From assembly GCA_003599885.1 (NCBI GenBank), contig QZKW01000068.1, forward strand, positions 1 to 53,503: a stretch of DNA of 53,503 nucleotides, read 5' to 3'. This document shows positions 33,548 through 42,455 of the stretch, piece after piece (position 1 is the stretch's first letter; every line of letters begins with the position of its first letter). The stretch is from Desulfobacteraceae bacterium (GTDB lineage: Bacteria; Desulfobacterota; Desulfobacteria; Desulfobacterales; Desulfosalsimonadaceae). Position numbers and translations under genes: made by a program. Under the pieces are notes generated by a model, which saw only the letters and a list, made by a program, of their open reading frames with translations, had not been told where the DNA came from and searched no databases.

Positions 33548-35785
33548 TTATTCTGCAGGCATACCCTTCTGGAGGACCCCCTTTATTTTATCCAGAACCG
33601 TGGATTCTTCCGGTTTGGGTTCCCGGCCGGTAAGTTTTATGGCTTTATTCATCAATGACAGTGCCTCCCGCCGCTTTTTGGGGGTTGATAACAATTGAGG
33701 CAAGGTATTAATGGCCATATCCGTATCGGTCTGCAAAAGACGCGCCTGGGAATGCACCATTTGTTTCAGGTCCCTGATGCGAATATCTTTCAATTCTTTG
33801 TTTTCTTCGATCAGCCGAGTCATCAATTCATAGCCTTTTCGCCCGACTTTCTGGTCGGCCAGGCCCACCGCCAGAAGGATCCGGATAACGGCTTCCGGAA
33901 AATCGCCTTTGCCCATCTGCTCCCGCCACAGCACCGCGTCCTGATGCATAAGCTCTTTTTGGCGGGCATTGGCTGCATTTGTTTCTTCCAGTGAAACGTA
34001 AGGCTGAAAAATTTCCATCCATGGTGTTTCATACATGAACTTAAACGTCGTCTCCAAAAAACTGTCCCGCATTTTCCGGTAGACATTCAATCGATCAGTT
34101 ATGAAATCGGACACATATTTTTCAGCTTGATAAAATATATTGTCTTCGGACACCGGATGCCTGTTGTCACCTTCTTTGATCATACTTGCCCCGAAAGCCA
34201 GGGGCAGAAGCCAGGGGTTCAGATCGGAAACCAGATAACGCTGAGTCCGCATGGGGTGCATCTGGCGCAGGGTTTCGGCAGTGAATTCATTGGAGGCCAG
34301 TTTAACCCAGGGTGAAAGCGTCAGCCGATAAACGGTATCATTAATTGTTGACAGCGTCCTGACGGGATAAAATGCTTTTTCATCCCCAAACCCATCATCA
34401 AACGTCATAATGTCTTTCATTTGCTTTTCAAAATAACTCACCTTGTATTCACCGGGCTCCTTGGGATCTTCTTCGATGGCCATCTGGTAAAGCCCCGGCG
34501 GCAGCCAGTCCAGCATATCAAAGCTGGCAATAATTTCCTTGTGTTCCTTTCGGGCGATCTTTGCGGAAACAAAGATGCCGAGGTGGCCGATTTCTTCATG
34601 TTCGATACAGACAATCACCTGGCCGCGGCGTTTGATTTCATCTACTGTGCCGTAAGTTTTGATGATCCAGTTAAAAGCCTGCTGAGGCGGTGTGATGTTA
34701 TCGCCAAAAGACGCAAAAATGACCACCGGGTTGTTATTATGTTTAAGATCGACGGTGCGGCCCTCGTCCAGTTCAAATTTACCCTGCTCCAGTTTATTGC
34801 CCACAAAAAGTCCGTCCACAATGGTGTGGATTTCTTCTCCCGACAGCGAAAAAAAACCGCCCCACCATCTTTCAAAATCAAGGTATCGTTTTTCTTCGGT
34901 ATCAATTTTAGCATACAGGTTATACTGCTTTTCCCAGAGGGTATTGGCCGGATTCAGGTTTTCAAAGTTGGCCACCAGGTTGGCGCCGTCAAATTTGTTG
35001 TTACCCAGATCACTTAAAAAGGAATTGATCCAGACACCGCCCCACAGCCCGCCAAGATACCGCATGGGATGGACCCCTTCAATCCCGCCCCAGTAAGACA
35101 GAGGAGATCCGTTAAACACCATGGGGCCAACAAGATCGGGCCGTTCCGCACCGATGAGCGCAGCGGCCCACCCGCCCTGGCAGTTACCGATAATGGCAGG
35201 CTTCGGGGCTTTGGGATGAAGCTCCCGGATTTTTTCAACAAATTTGATCTGGGCATTGCGCACATCCGTCAGCGTCTGGCCCGGGACAGGATCTGTGTAA
35301 AAAATCATGAAATATACCGGATGACCGGCATCAAGCGCCATGCCGATTTGAGAATCCTGCTTGGAACCGCCAATCCCAGGCCCATGACCGGCCCGGGGGT
35401 CAATGATCACAATAGGACGGGAGGTGGAATACGGCGACTTTTCAGAGACTAAGGCTTTATGCCGCCGGATGTGGTCAGAATCTCTATGATCAATGTCCGT
35501 TTGCTCCGCTGTCTTAATTTTTTGTCGACGATCCTGACTTTCTTCATGCCGCCGGTCAAGGATACGCACCAAGGCATAATTGACCGGCCGGTCAAAATCC
35601 CGGCCATCTTCGATCATCTCATGGTCAAAGACAAGCACCGGCGGCTGTTCATCTCTGAGATGCTCCAGATAAATGTTGCCGCGTTTGCGCATCGCATCCC
35701 AAAAAAGGACCGTTCGTTCGGCGGAATCACGCCAGTATTCGTAAGCATCGCTGCCCCATTTTAAAGTTTCAGCTGCCAGCATCAT
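33548..35785 (-). CDS. DUF3141 protein, PHA-synthase-like alpha/beta hydrolase
   Basis: A 745-aa protein of the DUF3141 family. An alpha/beta hydrolase core lies at about 120-420 with a Cys nucleophile box IIGNCQGGWAA (C202), a likely acid in FGDNITPP (D362) and the His box EIGHLGIFVSAK (H401). The His box is strikingly like that of class III PhaC (TGHIGIYVSS). The N-terminal ~115 and C-terminal ~320 residues are helical and not recognised. It is co-transcribed with a large PhaC-like gene (4-nt overlap, strong GGAGAGAG) and a phasin. It probably acts on acyl-CoA or polyester; synthase, depolymerase or acyltransferase cannot be separated by eye. Confidence 0.8.
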   Translation of the reverse strand: MMLAAETLKWGSDAYEYWRDSAERTVLFWDAMRKRGNIYLEHLRDEQPPVLVFDHEMIEDGRDFDRPVNYALVRILDRRHEESQDRRQKIKTAEQTDIDHRDSDHIRRHKALVSEKSPYSTSRPIVIIDPRAGHGPGIGGSKQDSQIGMALDAGHPVYFMIFYTDPVPGQTLTDVRNAQIKFVEKIRELHPKAPKPAIIGNCQGGWAAALIGAERPDLVGPMVFNGSPLSYWGGIEGVHPMRYLGGLWGGVWINSFLSDLGNNKFDGANLVANFENLNPANTLWEKQYNLYAKIDTEEKRYLDFERWWGGFFSLSGEEIHTIVDGLFVGNKLEQGKFELDEGRTVDLKHNNNPVVIFASFGDNITPPQQAFNWIIKTYGTVDEIKRRGQVIVCIEHEEIGHLGIFVSAKIARKEHKEIIASFDMLDWLPPGLYQMAIEEDPKEPGEYKVSYFEKQMKDIMTFDDGFGDEKAFYPVRTLSTINDTVYRLTLSPWVKLASNEFTAETLRQMHPMRTQRYLVSDLNPWLLPLAFGASMIKEGDNRHPVSEDNIFYQAEKYVSDFITDRLNVYRKMRDSFLETTFKFMYETPWMEIFQPYVSLEETNAANARQKELMHQDAVLWREQMGKGDFPEAVIRILLAVGLADQKVGRKGYELMTRLIEENKELKDIRIRDLKQMVHSQARLLQTDTDMAINTLPQLLSTPKKRREALSLMNKAIKLTGREPKPEESTVLDKIKGVLQKGMPAE

Positions 35786-37503
35786 TTCTCTCTCCTATTT
35801 CCTGTTTTCGACGGTGATGTAGTTTTTAATTTTTTGGCCATGGTGCCTGAACCTGGTTTAGCCGATTTAGCAGACGTTAAAAGATCTGGTCCGGAAGCTT
35901 TCCGGGAAGCCGATGATTTTCGGGCGACTGGAACTGATTTGCCGGATTTCTCCAGCGCATCGTCCAAGTCCAGTTGAAATCTTACCGGGCCCCGATAATT
36001 ATTTTTTCCGAATCGTTTATGAAGCGCGCATTCGGATTCCGGGTGCGACCATGACGTGGCAATTGCCACATGCCCTTTTGGAAACGGTGTAACTTCCGCG
36101 TCAACATAATCCAGAGGGGCCAAAGCCGTTTCTTTCTCCACCAGATCGTCACTTTCTCCATAGCAGATGAGCCATGGAATTTTTTTATCCCTGATTCCCT
36201 TAAAATTGAGCTTTCTGGCGAACATTTTCACCGGCAGCGTGCCGTCATCCGTCACCGGGATATTATAGGAAGCGAAGCTCATTTTTGTTATTGAAAGCGG
36301 AAGATCCGATCGCTCATTTTGGAGCCAGTAATGCAAAGCGGCGGCGGTCTTGCTGATTTGCGGAGACTGGCCGTTGCCGGCGGCAACCATTGAAAGATCC
36401 CGAAAAAAACTGACCATGGGCGCTTCATTTTCAATGCTTTTTAGTTTATAAACCCACCCCATCAGGTTTCCATCAGCCACCTTGTTCCCATTGGCAAGTG
36501 TTTTGGTCCCGTAAATCAGGTCATTGAATCTGGGCGGCAGGGTTTTCAGGAAATTCCCAAGTCCTGTGCTTCTTGTACCGTCCATGGGTGAAACGCAGGT
36601 GATCAGCGCATCCACCAGCCCGTCCAGTTCACCGGAAAGAACATTGCAGACCGCCGTATATCCACCCTGGCAATACCCATTGAGCGTCACCATTTTCCCG
36701 TGGCGTTCCTTGATTTTTTCGCAAAAGAGCCTTGTATCACGGGCATCGTCCTCCGGGGTCATCATCTGGAAAGCGGGGGTGGTTTTTATGTCCTTCATGA
36801 TCCGGATATAGGTCGGCACACCCTGATTGGCAAAACTGTGGGCATAACTCCTTTTTTCACCGGGCAGAAATGCAAGGATGTTGCTCCCGAGTACAAACGG
36901 GGGGATAATCATCACCGGCTTGCGCTCTTCACGGATTTTGACTTTAGAATCCGTGGGCATAATCTGATACAGAAAAAACCGATCGGTTTCCGCAAACCGG
37001 ATATTTTTCCCTCTTTCAAAGTGAAAACCATATTCCGGTTCTATGTCGGATATCGCCTGGGGAAGTTTTCTTGTAACATTTCTCACCATCTCCGCCTGAC
37101 GGGTGAAAAATTCTTCCAGTTTTTCACCTTTGAGATTAAACATGCTGTTATACAATGCTGTTACATAATGCTTCAATTCCTTGCGATTATAGGCATCAAT
37201 CGCTCTTAAACTGCTGTCCAGATATCTGGATAAAAGATCCAGGTTGAACTCAAGAAGCCCCATATATGACTGGAACCGGCTCGGAGAATAACTTTCAAAA
37301 GAGGATGCTTCGGCATTATTGAAATAAATACTGGAAACAAGAAAGGGGGTTACAAAATCGCTATGGTATTTTAGAAGTCCTGTTAACAGGCTCTGCGCGG
37401 CATCCGCATGATCAACAACCGTCAATGAACGTGAAACCACGTCCTGGAACAGATTGTCCATAAAATGTTTATTTAGGTCGCCAAGCGCATGAATCATAGC
37501 CAT
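35782..37503 (-). CDS. large PhaC-like protein with a basic C-terminal tail
   Basis: A 573-aa alpha/beta hydrolase of the polyhydroxyalkanoate synthase superfamily, close in length to class I PhaC. From ATG 37503 the nucleophile box is TLNGYCQGGYTAV (C278), the acid is in YGESDDL (D452/D453) and the His in PKGHVA (H478). The first ~190 residues are mostly helical. The last ~60 residues are rich in Lys, Arg, Ser and Ala (for example ARKSSASRKASGP, MAKKLKTTSPSK), like histone-type tails of granule proteins such as PhaF or PhaM. The neighbours are a phasin and DUF3141. An alternative TTG start is 37512. Confidence 0.78.
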   Translation of the reverse strand: MAMIHALGDLNKHFMDNLFQDVVSRSLTVVDHADAAQSLLTGLLKYHSDFVTPFLVSSIYFNNAEASSFESYSPSRFQSYMGLLEFNLDLLSRYLDSSLRAIDAYNRKELKHYVTALYNSMFNLKGEKLEEFFTRQAEMVRNVTRKLPQAISDIEPEYGFHFERGKNIRFAETDRFFLYQIMPTDSKVKIREERKPVMIIPPFVLGSNILAFLPGEKRSYAHSFANQGVPTYIRIMKDIKTTPAFQMMTPEDDARDTRLFCEKIKERHGKMVTLNGYCQGGYTAVCNVLSGELDGLVDALITCVSPMDGTRSTGLGNFLKTLPPRFNDLIYGTKTLANGNKVADGNLMGWVYKLKSIENEAPMVSFFRDLSMVAAGNGQSPQISKTAAALHYWLQNERSDLPLSITKMSFASYNIPVTDDGTLPVKMFARKLNFKGIRDKKIPWLICYGESDDLVEKETALAPLDYVDAEVTPFPKGHVAIATSWSHPESECALHKRFGKNNYRGPVRFQLDLDDALEKSGKSVPVARKSSASRKASGPDLLTSAKSAKPGSGTMAKKLKTTSPSKTGNRREK

Positions 37504-37564
37504 TGCCCCCAAAAATTATAAAACCCAACTTAACACCTGCGGCCGTGCAGATTTTTAAAGTTTT

Positions 37565-37825
37565 CTATTTTGCTTCATACAGATCTTCCATTCTGGTGTA
37601 ACCATCATCCACGGCTTTTTTAAAATCATCCCTTGCTTTTTTGGTGAAGTTCAGGGTGTCATTCCATGTTTTTTTCCCATCCTTGGTGATCCATGGGAAC
37701 TGGTTCAGAAATCCGTTGAACACATTTTCAGTTTGATCCTGAACAATGACCATGGCATTAAATGTGTTGTCAAAAAAAGTTTTCTGAAATCCGATCATTT
37801 GTTTGGCAATTTTGGCTGCTTCCAT
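37565..37825 (-). CDS. small phasin-like protein 1
   Basis: An 86-aa amphipathic, all-helical protein. It aligns without gaps over its whole length with the 86-aa protein at 43575-43835, sharing I-x-F-x-KT-x2-DN-x-F-x-AM, then PWI/SWI and GKK, and a C-terminal F-K-x2-VD-x2-Y-x3-ED. The clustering with PHA synthase genes and the size argue for a granule-coating phasin. AAAGGAG precedes ATG. It heads the operon that includes the PhaC-like and DUF3141 genes and has its own strong promoter (37945-37972). Confidence 0.75.
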   Translation of the reverse strand: MEAAKIAKQMIGFQKTFFDNTFNAMVIVQDQTENVFNGFLNQFPWITKDGKKTWNDTLNFTKKARDDFKKAVDDGYTRMEDLYEAK

Positions 37826-37944
37826 GTTGAAATCTCCTTTTGTTTAAAAAATTAAGCAAATTACATTGAAATCAACGGAGTAATTCATCTGCCCCGATTA
37901 AAAACTCCCGGATCTCAATCCACATTGTTTCATGTGTGTCAAAA

Positions 37945-37972
37945 ATATTAGACCCCCCGAACGCTTTGTCAA
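37945..37972 (-). promoter_or_regulatory. sigma-70 promoter of phasin 1
   Basis: On the minus strand TTGACA (37972-37967), a 16-nt spacer and TAATAT (37950-37945) form a near-consensus promoter about 120 nt upstream of the phasin start. The TGC-type operator at 37984-37993 lies just upstream of its -35. Confidence 0.75.
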
Positions 37973-37983
37973 GGGAAAAATAC

Positions 37984-37993
37984 TGCGTTGCAC
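37984..37993 (-). promoter_or_regulatory. candidate PhaR operator at the phasin 1 promoter
   Basis: On the minus strand the site reads GTGCAACGCA, followed by GTA. Its GTGCA is exactly 16 nt from the -35 TTGACA. The phasin 2 promoter carries GTGCATTGCA followed by ATA at the same distance. PhaR proteins are known to bind TGC-rich sites near phasin genes. Confidence 0.55.
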
Positions 37994-38084
37994 ATAAGCC
38001 TTTAGCTTTTTAAAAAATAAATATAATATTGTATTAATTGATAAATAAATTTTTTTTTAAAATTTTAATGAGTTAAAATTGACG

Positions 38085-38113
38085 TTGACATAAAAATTGC
38101 TGCACTGTAGCAT
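38085..38113 (+). promoter_or_regulatory. candidate sigma-70 promoter of phaR1
   Basis: TTGACA (38085-38090), a 17-nt spacer and TAGCAT (38108-38113). The spacer and -10 contain TGCTGCACTGTAGCA (38098-38112), whose TGCT and AGCA ends are inverted. A repressor of the TGC-binding type placed here would block the promoter, consistent with autoregulation. Confidence 0.5.
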
Positions 38114-38168
38114 CAATTTTCAGCTCATTTGGACCCTCATTATTTCTCTCAGAAAAAGGAACCTCTTC

Positions 38169-38609
38169 ATGTCCGACAAAATAACGATTAAAAAATACCC
38201 CAACAGAAGATTGTATGATGCAACAAACAGCATTTACGTCAGCTTAAATGACGTTTCAGATGCAATCAAAAAAGGCTCCCGCGTTGAAGTGATTGATGTC
38301 AAAACCGGCCAGGATGTGACCGCTTTTATCTTGACCCAGATCATCATGAACAAGGCAAAAGAAGAGACAGCCCCCCTGCCCGTTTCACTGCTTCACCTCA
38401 TCATTCAGTATGGCGAAAGCCTCCTTCACGAATTTTTTGAAGTATACCTTGAAAAGACAATAGAAAATTATCTTGAATACAAGAAACGCATGGATGATCA
38501 GATAAAAACGTTTCTTGAAATGGGAATGGATTTTTCCAGCCTGGCCGGAAAAACATTCAAAGACATTGATCCGATGATGTTTTTTTCAAAACCGAAAAAA
38601 GAAGAATAA
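38169..38609 (+). CDS. phaR: PHA synthesis repressor PhaR, copy 1
   Basis: PhaR represses phasin and synthase genes and binds PHA granules, which relieves repression. The 146-aa protein has the N-terminal DNA-binding domain signature (KKYPNRRLYDATNSIYVSLNDV, about 6-65) and the PHB_acc domain (VTAFILTQIIM, LLHLIIQYGESLL, about 55-115), then a short C-terminus. ATG 38169 (MSDKITIKKYP) matches the family start; the frame is open upstream. It is divergent from phasin 1 and upstream of phaE1. Confidence 0.9.
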   Translation: MSDKITIKKYPNRRLYDATNSIYVSLNDVSDAIKKGSRVEVIDVKTGQDVTAFILTQIIMNKAKEETAPLPVSLLHLIIQYGESLLHEFFEVYLEKTIENYLEYKKRMDDQIKTFLEMGMDFSSLAGKTFKDIDPMMFFSKPKKEE

Positions 38610-38868
38610 TTGTGTAATAAAAAATATTCACCACAGGATTTCAGCGCAGGCTGATTTCCCCAACAGCAAAAATAATTAAAATGGAAAAATAATTATTGCA
38701 CTTGTCAGAGCAGCCATTTAAATATTGAACAGGCTCTAAAATTCATACACACCCCCTTCTTTTTTCAGATTGTACGTTAACACCCCTCAGCTGCACCGAA
38801 TCCTGTATTTCCGGCACACTAAGAACAATAATAAAAGCATCTTTATTTGCATTATTGGGTGAAACCGG
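38610..38868. other. phaR1-phaE1 spacer
   Basis: A 259-nt spacer without a gene. It contains TGCA-bearing strings (TTATTGCACTTG near 38691 and TTATTTGCATTATTG near 38842) similar to those at the phasin 2 promoter. I cannot point to a good -35/-10 pair, so whether phaE1 has its own promoter is open. Confidence 0.35.
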
Positions 38869-39789
38869 ATGGAAAAGCCCACAACTGCGGAAAGAAAACC
38901 AGAACTCCCGACTTTTTCATGGCTTGAACTGACTACGGGATTCTGGGAGGAATTTTCAAGGATCCTCAATGAAACCCGAACCGAACCGGATACAACAGCA
39001 CCCTGTTCTTCAGAAGAGAGCCCGCTTAAAGACAAGCACCGGACATACCAAGCCTGGAAAACCGGTTTAAAGAGCCTGAACTCTTTTATTCAGATGGTAT
39101 CCCGGCACGACAACCAGGAATCGGTTTCCGGCTCCATGGTAACATTTTTCGAGTTATTCACCCAGATCATCGGTGATTCATCAGAAAATTTACTGGAATT
39201 TCAAAGCCAGCTCTTAAACAGCATTTCAAAAATCGGAGAACATACAAAGGCTTACAATTTTGATGATATGGATCAGCGCATTTTTGAATCATTCAGGCAT
39301 CTTTATGAAAACGAGTTTAAAAAATATCTTTATATCCCCAAACTCGGCCTGTCGAGATTCCATCTTGAGCGCATCAGCCTTCTTATTGACAAGTTCAACA
39401 TATATCACTCACACCTCAATGAACTGATCTACCTCTTCTTCATACCGCTTGAAAAAACCAACCGGATCATGCAGGCAAAAATTGATGAGTTAATGAAACA
39501 GAAAGACTTTATCGAGGATTCGGGTGCGCTCTATAACGAGTGGATTAAAATGCTGGAAGGTCACTACATGCACCTGCTCCAGTCCGCCGAATATATCCGG
39601 ATACTTAACAACACGATCGATTCCCTGACAGACTATCGAAATTCAAAAAACGAAGTGCTATGCCTGTTATTAAAAGAGCTTCCGATACCGACTAATAATG
39701 AAATGGATGATGTTTATAAAGAACTCTATATGATGAAAAAAGAAATCAAGAGACTTACGACTCAGTTGAATCTTATGAATAACCGATAA
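38869..39789 (+). CDS. phaE: class III PHA synthase subunit PhaE, copy 1
   Basis: PhaE is the non-catalytic partner that stabilises and activates class III PhaC. The 306-aa protein is mostly helical. The family core is visible in FKKYLYIPKLGLSRFHLER, YHSHLNELIYLFFIPLEK and the stretch EWIKMLEGHYMHLLQSAEYI. The C-terminus ends in a short coiled-coil (YKELYMMKKEIKRL). The N-terminal ~40 residues are variable. The ribosome-binding site is weak. It is followed by phaC1 after 52 nt. Confidence 0.88.
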   Translation: MEKPTTAERKPELPTFSWLELTTGFWEEFSRILNETRTEPDTTAPCSSEESPLKDKHRTYQAWKTGLKSLNSFIQMVSRHDNQESVSGSMVTFFELFTQIIGDSSENLLEFQSQLLNSISKIGEHTKAYNFDDMDQRIFESFRHLYENEFKKYLYIPKLGLSRFHLERISLLIDKFNIYHSHLNELIYLFFIPLEKTNRIMQAKIDELMKQKDFIEDSGALYNEWIKMLEGHYMHLLQSAEYIRILNNTIDSLTDYRNSKNEVLCLLLKELPIPTNNEMDDVYKELYMMKKEIKRLTTQLNLMNNR

Positions 39790-39841
39790 TCCATGATCCA
39801 AACTTTCAGGTTTTTTCAAATCATTTAAAAAGAGGCAGGAA

Positions 39842-40927
39842 ATGACCAGACCCCAAATTCCGGTTGACCTGATTTTAAAAAATCTGGCGGAAGAACAAAA
39901 AAACACCAAAACGCGCATCAGGAAAGCCGTCGATATCTTAACCCATAAACTTGAGACAAACATTTCCACCACAACTTACGAAATTGTTTACCAGGAAGAC
40001 CGGGTCAGGCTCAAACATTATCAGCCCGAACATATGGATATCAAAACACCCCTGCTGATTGTTTATGCGCTCATTAACCGGGAGACCATGCTGGATCTCC
40101 ACCCGGACAGAAGTGTTGTTCGAACCCTGTTAAAAAACGGAATTGACCTTTTCATGATTGACTGGGGATACCCGACACGCAAAGATCAGTACCTGACCAT
40201 CGGTGATCATGTGAATGGATATATTCACAATATCGTAGAGTTCCTGTGTGAAAAATATAACCTGCCGCAGATCAATCTGATGGGCATCTGTATGGGGGGA
40301 ACTTTTTGCGTGATCTATTCTGCCCTTCATCCTGAAAAAATCAAAAACCTGGTCCTGACAGTCACCCCCACCAATTTCGACACCGATAAAGGCCTGCTTA
40401 ATATCTGGATGAAAAACACGGACGCCGGTCAGCTGGGGGATACATACGGCAATATGCCGGGCGACCTGATGAATCTTGGCTTCCTGCTCTTAAATCCTGC
40501 AAGACTGATGATCGACAAATATTTCGGATTTTTTAAAAATATGGATGACAAAGAGTTTGTGGAAAACTTTGTCAGAATGGAAAAATGGATTTTTGACAGT
40601 CCGGATGTTCCGGCCGCCACTTTTAAGCAATTTATCAATGACTGCTACAAGAAAAACCTCCTGATACAGAGCAAACTGGAAATTGATGGAAAAATCGTCG
40701 ATCTAAAAAACATAACCATGCCGGTAATAAATTTTTACGGGAAATACGATCATCTGGTCCCCCCGGAATCCTGCGAACTCATAACCCAAAAAGTGGGTTC
40801 GACGGACACCCGGGATGTCTGTTTCAATACCGGACATATCGGCATCTATGTCAGTTCAAAGTGCCAGAAGGAATTTGCGCCCCAGATTGCCGGATGGCTG
40901 AAGGAAAGAGAGGGTTCATTTTTGTAA
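39842..40927 (+). CDS. phaC: class III poly(3-hydroxyalkanoate) synthase PhaC, copy 1
   Basis: PhaC polymerises (R)-3-hydroxyacyl-CoA into PHA. The 361-aa length is that of class III. The nucleophile is C150 (MGICMGGTFCVIYS), the general acid D303 (YGKYDHLVPP) and the base H332 (TGHIGIYVSS); spacing equals that of the Allochromatium enzyme. Other family blocks are FMIDWGYPTRKDQYLTI and TPTNFDTDKGLLNIW. AGGCAGGA precedes the ATG. It lies between phaE1 and the tandem-GAF gene, 23 nt before the latter. Confidence 0.96.
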   Translation: MTRPQIPVDLILKNLAEEQKNTKTRIRKAVDILTHKLETNISTTTYEIVYQEDRVRLKHYQPEHMDIKTPLLIVYALINRETMLDLHPDRSVVRTLLKNGIDLFMIDWGYPTRKDQYLTIGDHVNGYIHNIVEFLCEKYNLPQINLMGICMGGTFCVIYSALHPEKIKNLVLTVTPTNFDTDKGLLNIWMKNTDAGQLGDTYGNMPGDLMNLGFLLLNPARLMIDKYFGFFKNMDDKEFVENFVRMEKWIFDSPDVPAATFKQFINDCYKKNLLIQSKLEIDGKIVDLKNITMPVINFYGKYDHLVPPESCELITQKVGSTDTRDVCFNTGHIGIYVSSKCQKEFAPQIAGWLKEREGSFL

Positions 40928-40950
40928 ACATTCAGAAACGGAATGAGGCC

Positions 40951-41994
40951 ATGACGAATTGCCAAGGATATTTTAAAACATTCTGCAGGATCAGCCGATT
41001 AATTCAAAGAACCTTTGAAATGGAAGAAATCCTCCAGCTGATTGTTGAAAGCGCGGTGGATGCCATGAATGGAAAAGCCTGTGCGTTGTTTCTGAAAAGC
41101 GACGATGGAGATTTTTTCGTGCCTGCCGCGCAAAAGGGACTATCGGATAACTATATCCATGCCGAGCCTCTGGGCGCCAGAAACGTCATAAAAAAAATCC
41201 TGAAGGATGGCGGCTATCTCGCCATCAGGGATGCGACAACCGACCGGAGAATTCAAAATCATGAAGTCAAAAAAGCAGAAGGAATCGCTTCAATTCTGGA
41301 TGTACCGGTCATGGCGGATGACCAACCGATTGGAATTCTGGCACTTTACACGGACAAACCAAGAGAGTTCTCTGCGCAGGAGATTGAATTTTTAGGAGGT
41401 CTTGCGGATCAGGGGGGCATGGCTATCCAGAAGGCGCGCTTTATCAGGAGAAAAAAACAAAATGCCGAACTGCTTCTCTCCATTACCGAAAAGCTGAACT
41501 CCTCTCTGGATATCATAAAAATTCTCAATATCATGTCGGCTGAAATCGCAGAAGCCTTTAATGTCAAAGGGATCACCATCCGGCTGATGGATGAAAAACA
41601 AAAAGAGCTGAAACTGGTTGCCAGCTATGGTTTGAGTGAAAAATACATTAACAAGGGGCCGGTCTCCGCCAGCCAGCTTGAAAAATTTCTCAAAAACCAA
41701 TGGGAAATATTAAAAGATGTAAACCCTGGTGATATTGACTATTTTGATGAAAAAACTGAGGAAGGCATCGCCACCATCCTAAGCCTTCCCATAACCATCA
41801 GGGAAAAAGCTATCGGCATCATGCGCGTCTACTGCGATCAGGAAAGGAAATTTCCGGAAGATACCGTCAGCCTGATGCGGTCTCTTGCCCGGCTGGGAGG
41901 GCTGGCTATCCAGAATGCGTCTATTTATCTTCAGCTGAAACATGACAAGGAGGACCTTGAAAAGGAAATCTGGACACATAAATCCTGGTTTTAA
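40951..41994 (+). CDS. tandem-GAF protein of PHA module 1
   Basis: A 347-aa soluble protein with two GAF domains (about 12-165 and 180-325) and no recognisable output domain. The first GAF shows AVDAMNGKACALFLKS and EGIASILDVPVMADDQPIGIL; the second shows EGIATILSLPITIREKAIGIM. The last residues are a predicted helix ending EIWTHKSWF. The paralogue at 46015-47058 has the same length and tail and the same place after phaC. GAF domains usually bind small molecules or mediate dimerisation; here a sensor tied to PHA synthase is inferred. ATG 40951 follows GAGG; the frame overlaps phaC1 if read from 40861. Confidence 0.85.
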   Translation: MTNCQGYFKTFCRISRLIQRTFEMEEILQLIVESAVDAMNGKACALFLKSDDGDFFVPAAQKGLSDNYIHAEPLGARNVIKKILKDGGYLAIRDATTDRRIQNHEVKKAEGIASILDVPVMADDQPIGILALYTDKPREFSAQEIEFLGGLADQGGMAIQKARFIRRKKQNAELLLSITEKLNSSLDIIKILNIMSAEIAEAFNVKGITIRLMDEKQKELKLVASYGLSEKYINKGPVSASQLEKFLKNQWEILKDVNPGDIDYFDEKTEEGIATILSLPITIREKAIGIMRVYCDQERKFPEDTVSLMRSLARLGGLAIQNASIYLQLKHDKEDLEKEIWTHKSWF

Positions 41995-42009
41995 ACCGTT
42001 TGTCTGTCA

Positions 42010-42192
42010 TCACACAAAAAGCTTATCGCCATCGCGCCGGCATTGCTCCCGTCGGCAAATCCAGCCCACCGTGGTAATATAAGCAAATCCGTCACTTTCC
42101 ATCTCACGCCGTTCACCTTGGCGCCGCTCGTTTCCATTTGTATTCGGCTCGGGTGGTGACATTCGATAAGCCCCATGTTGCTTTGTCTCCAT
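42010..42192 (-). CDS. small Arg-rich protein, function unknown
   Basis: A possible 60-aa protein between the two PHA modules. It has an Arg/Glu-rich stretch (NERRQGERREMES), then ITTVGWICRREQCRRDG. GAGGTG lies 4 nt before ATG 42192. ERR-x-x-ERR strings occur in small proteins of this phylum, but I cannot name the family. Its frame and the ribosome-binding site are the main support. Confidence 0.5.
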   Translation of the reverse strand: METKQHGAYRMSPPEPNTNGNERRQGERREMESDGFAYITTVGWICRREQCRRDGDKLFV

Positions 42193-42370
42193 GGTACACC
42201 TCATATGTATTCTTTGACTTTTTGCCTTATCTCAAATTCAGGAAACAAGAAGGCGCATTGAATATAAAACAAAAATATATAAAATTCAGATGGATAACAG
42301 GAGGCATTCAACCTGAGCATGTACAGGGTTTCAAATATAAAAACAATATAAGACCGGATTCAGGGGGGCG

Positions 42371-42405
42371 CAATAAGTATTTCATACTTATTGATTTGAT
42401 TTTTT
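42371..42405 (+). terminator. hairpin plus T-run, possible terminator
   Basis: CAATAAGTAT (42371-42380) pairs perfectly with ATACTTATTG (42384-42393) around TTC, followed by ATTTGATTTTTT. It could end transcripts from module 1 on the plus strand. The CAATAA/TTATTG ends also resemble the palindrome at 43082-43100, so a protein site is the alternative. Confidence 0.45.
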
Positions 42406-42455
42406 ACCGGCGTATTTCATTTTAATTATTATATATCACTAAACTAATAAAACTT

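Larger units (their letters stand above)
37826..38168. other. divergent regulatory region phasin 1 / phaR1
   Basis: This 343-nt region has no gene. It holds the phasin 1 promoter and operator on the minus strand, an AT-rich core (38008-38060) and the phaR1 promoter on the plus strand. Confidence 0.7.

Noticed and set aside
42371-42393. A further PhaR operator
   Set aside because: The CAATAA/TTATTG ends match the phasin 2 palindrome, but the short loop and following T-run fit a terminator better.
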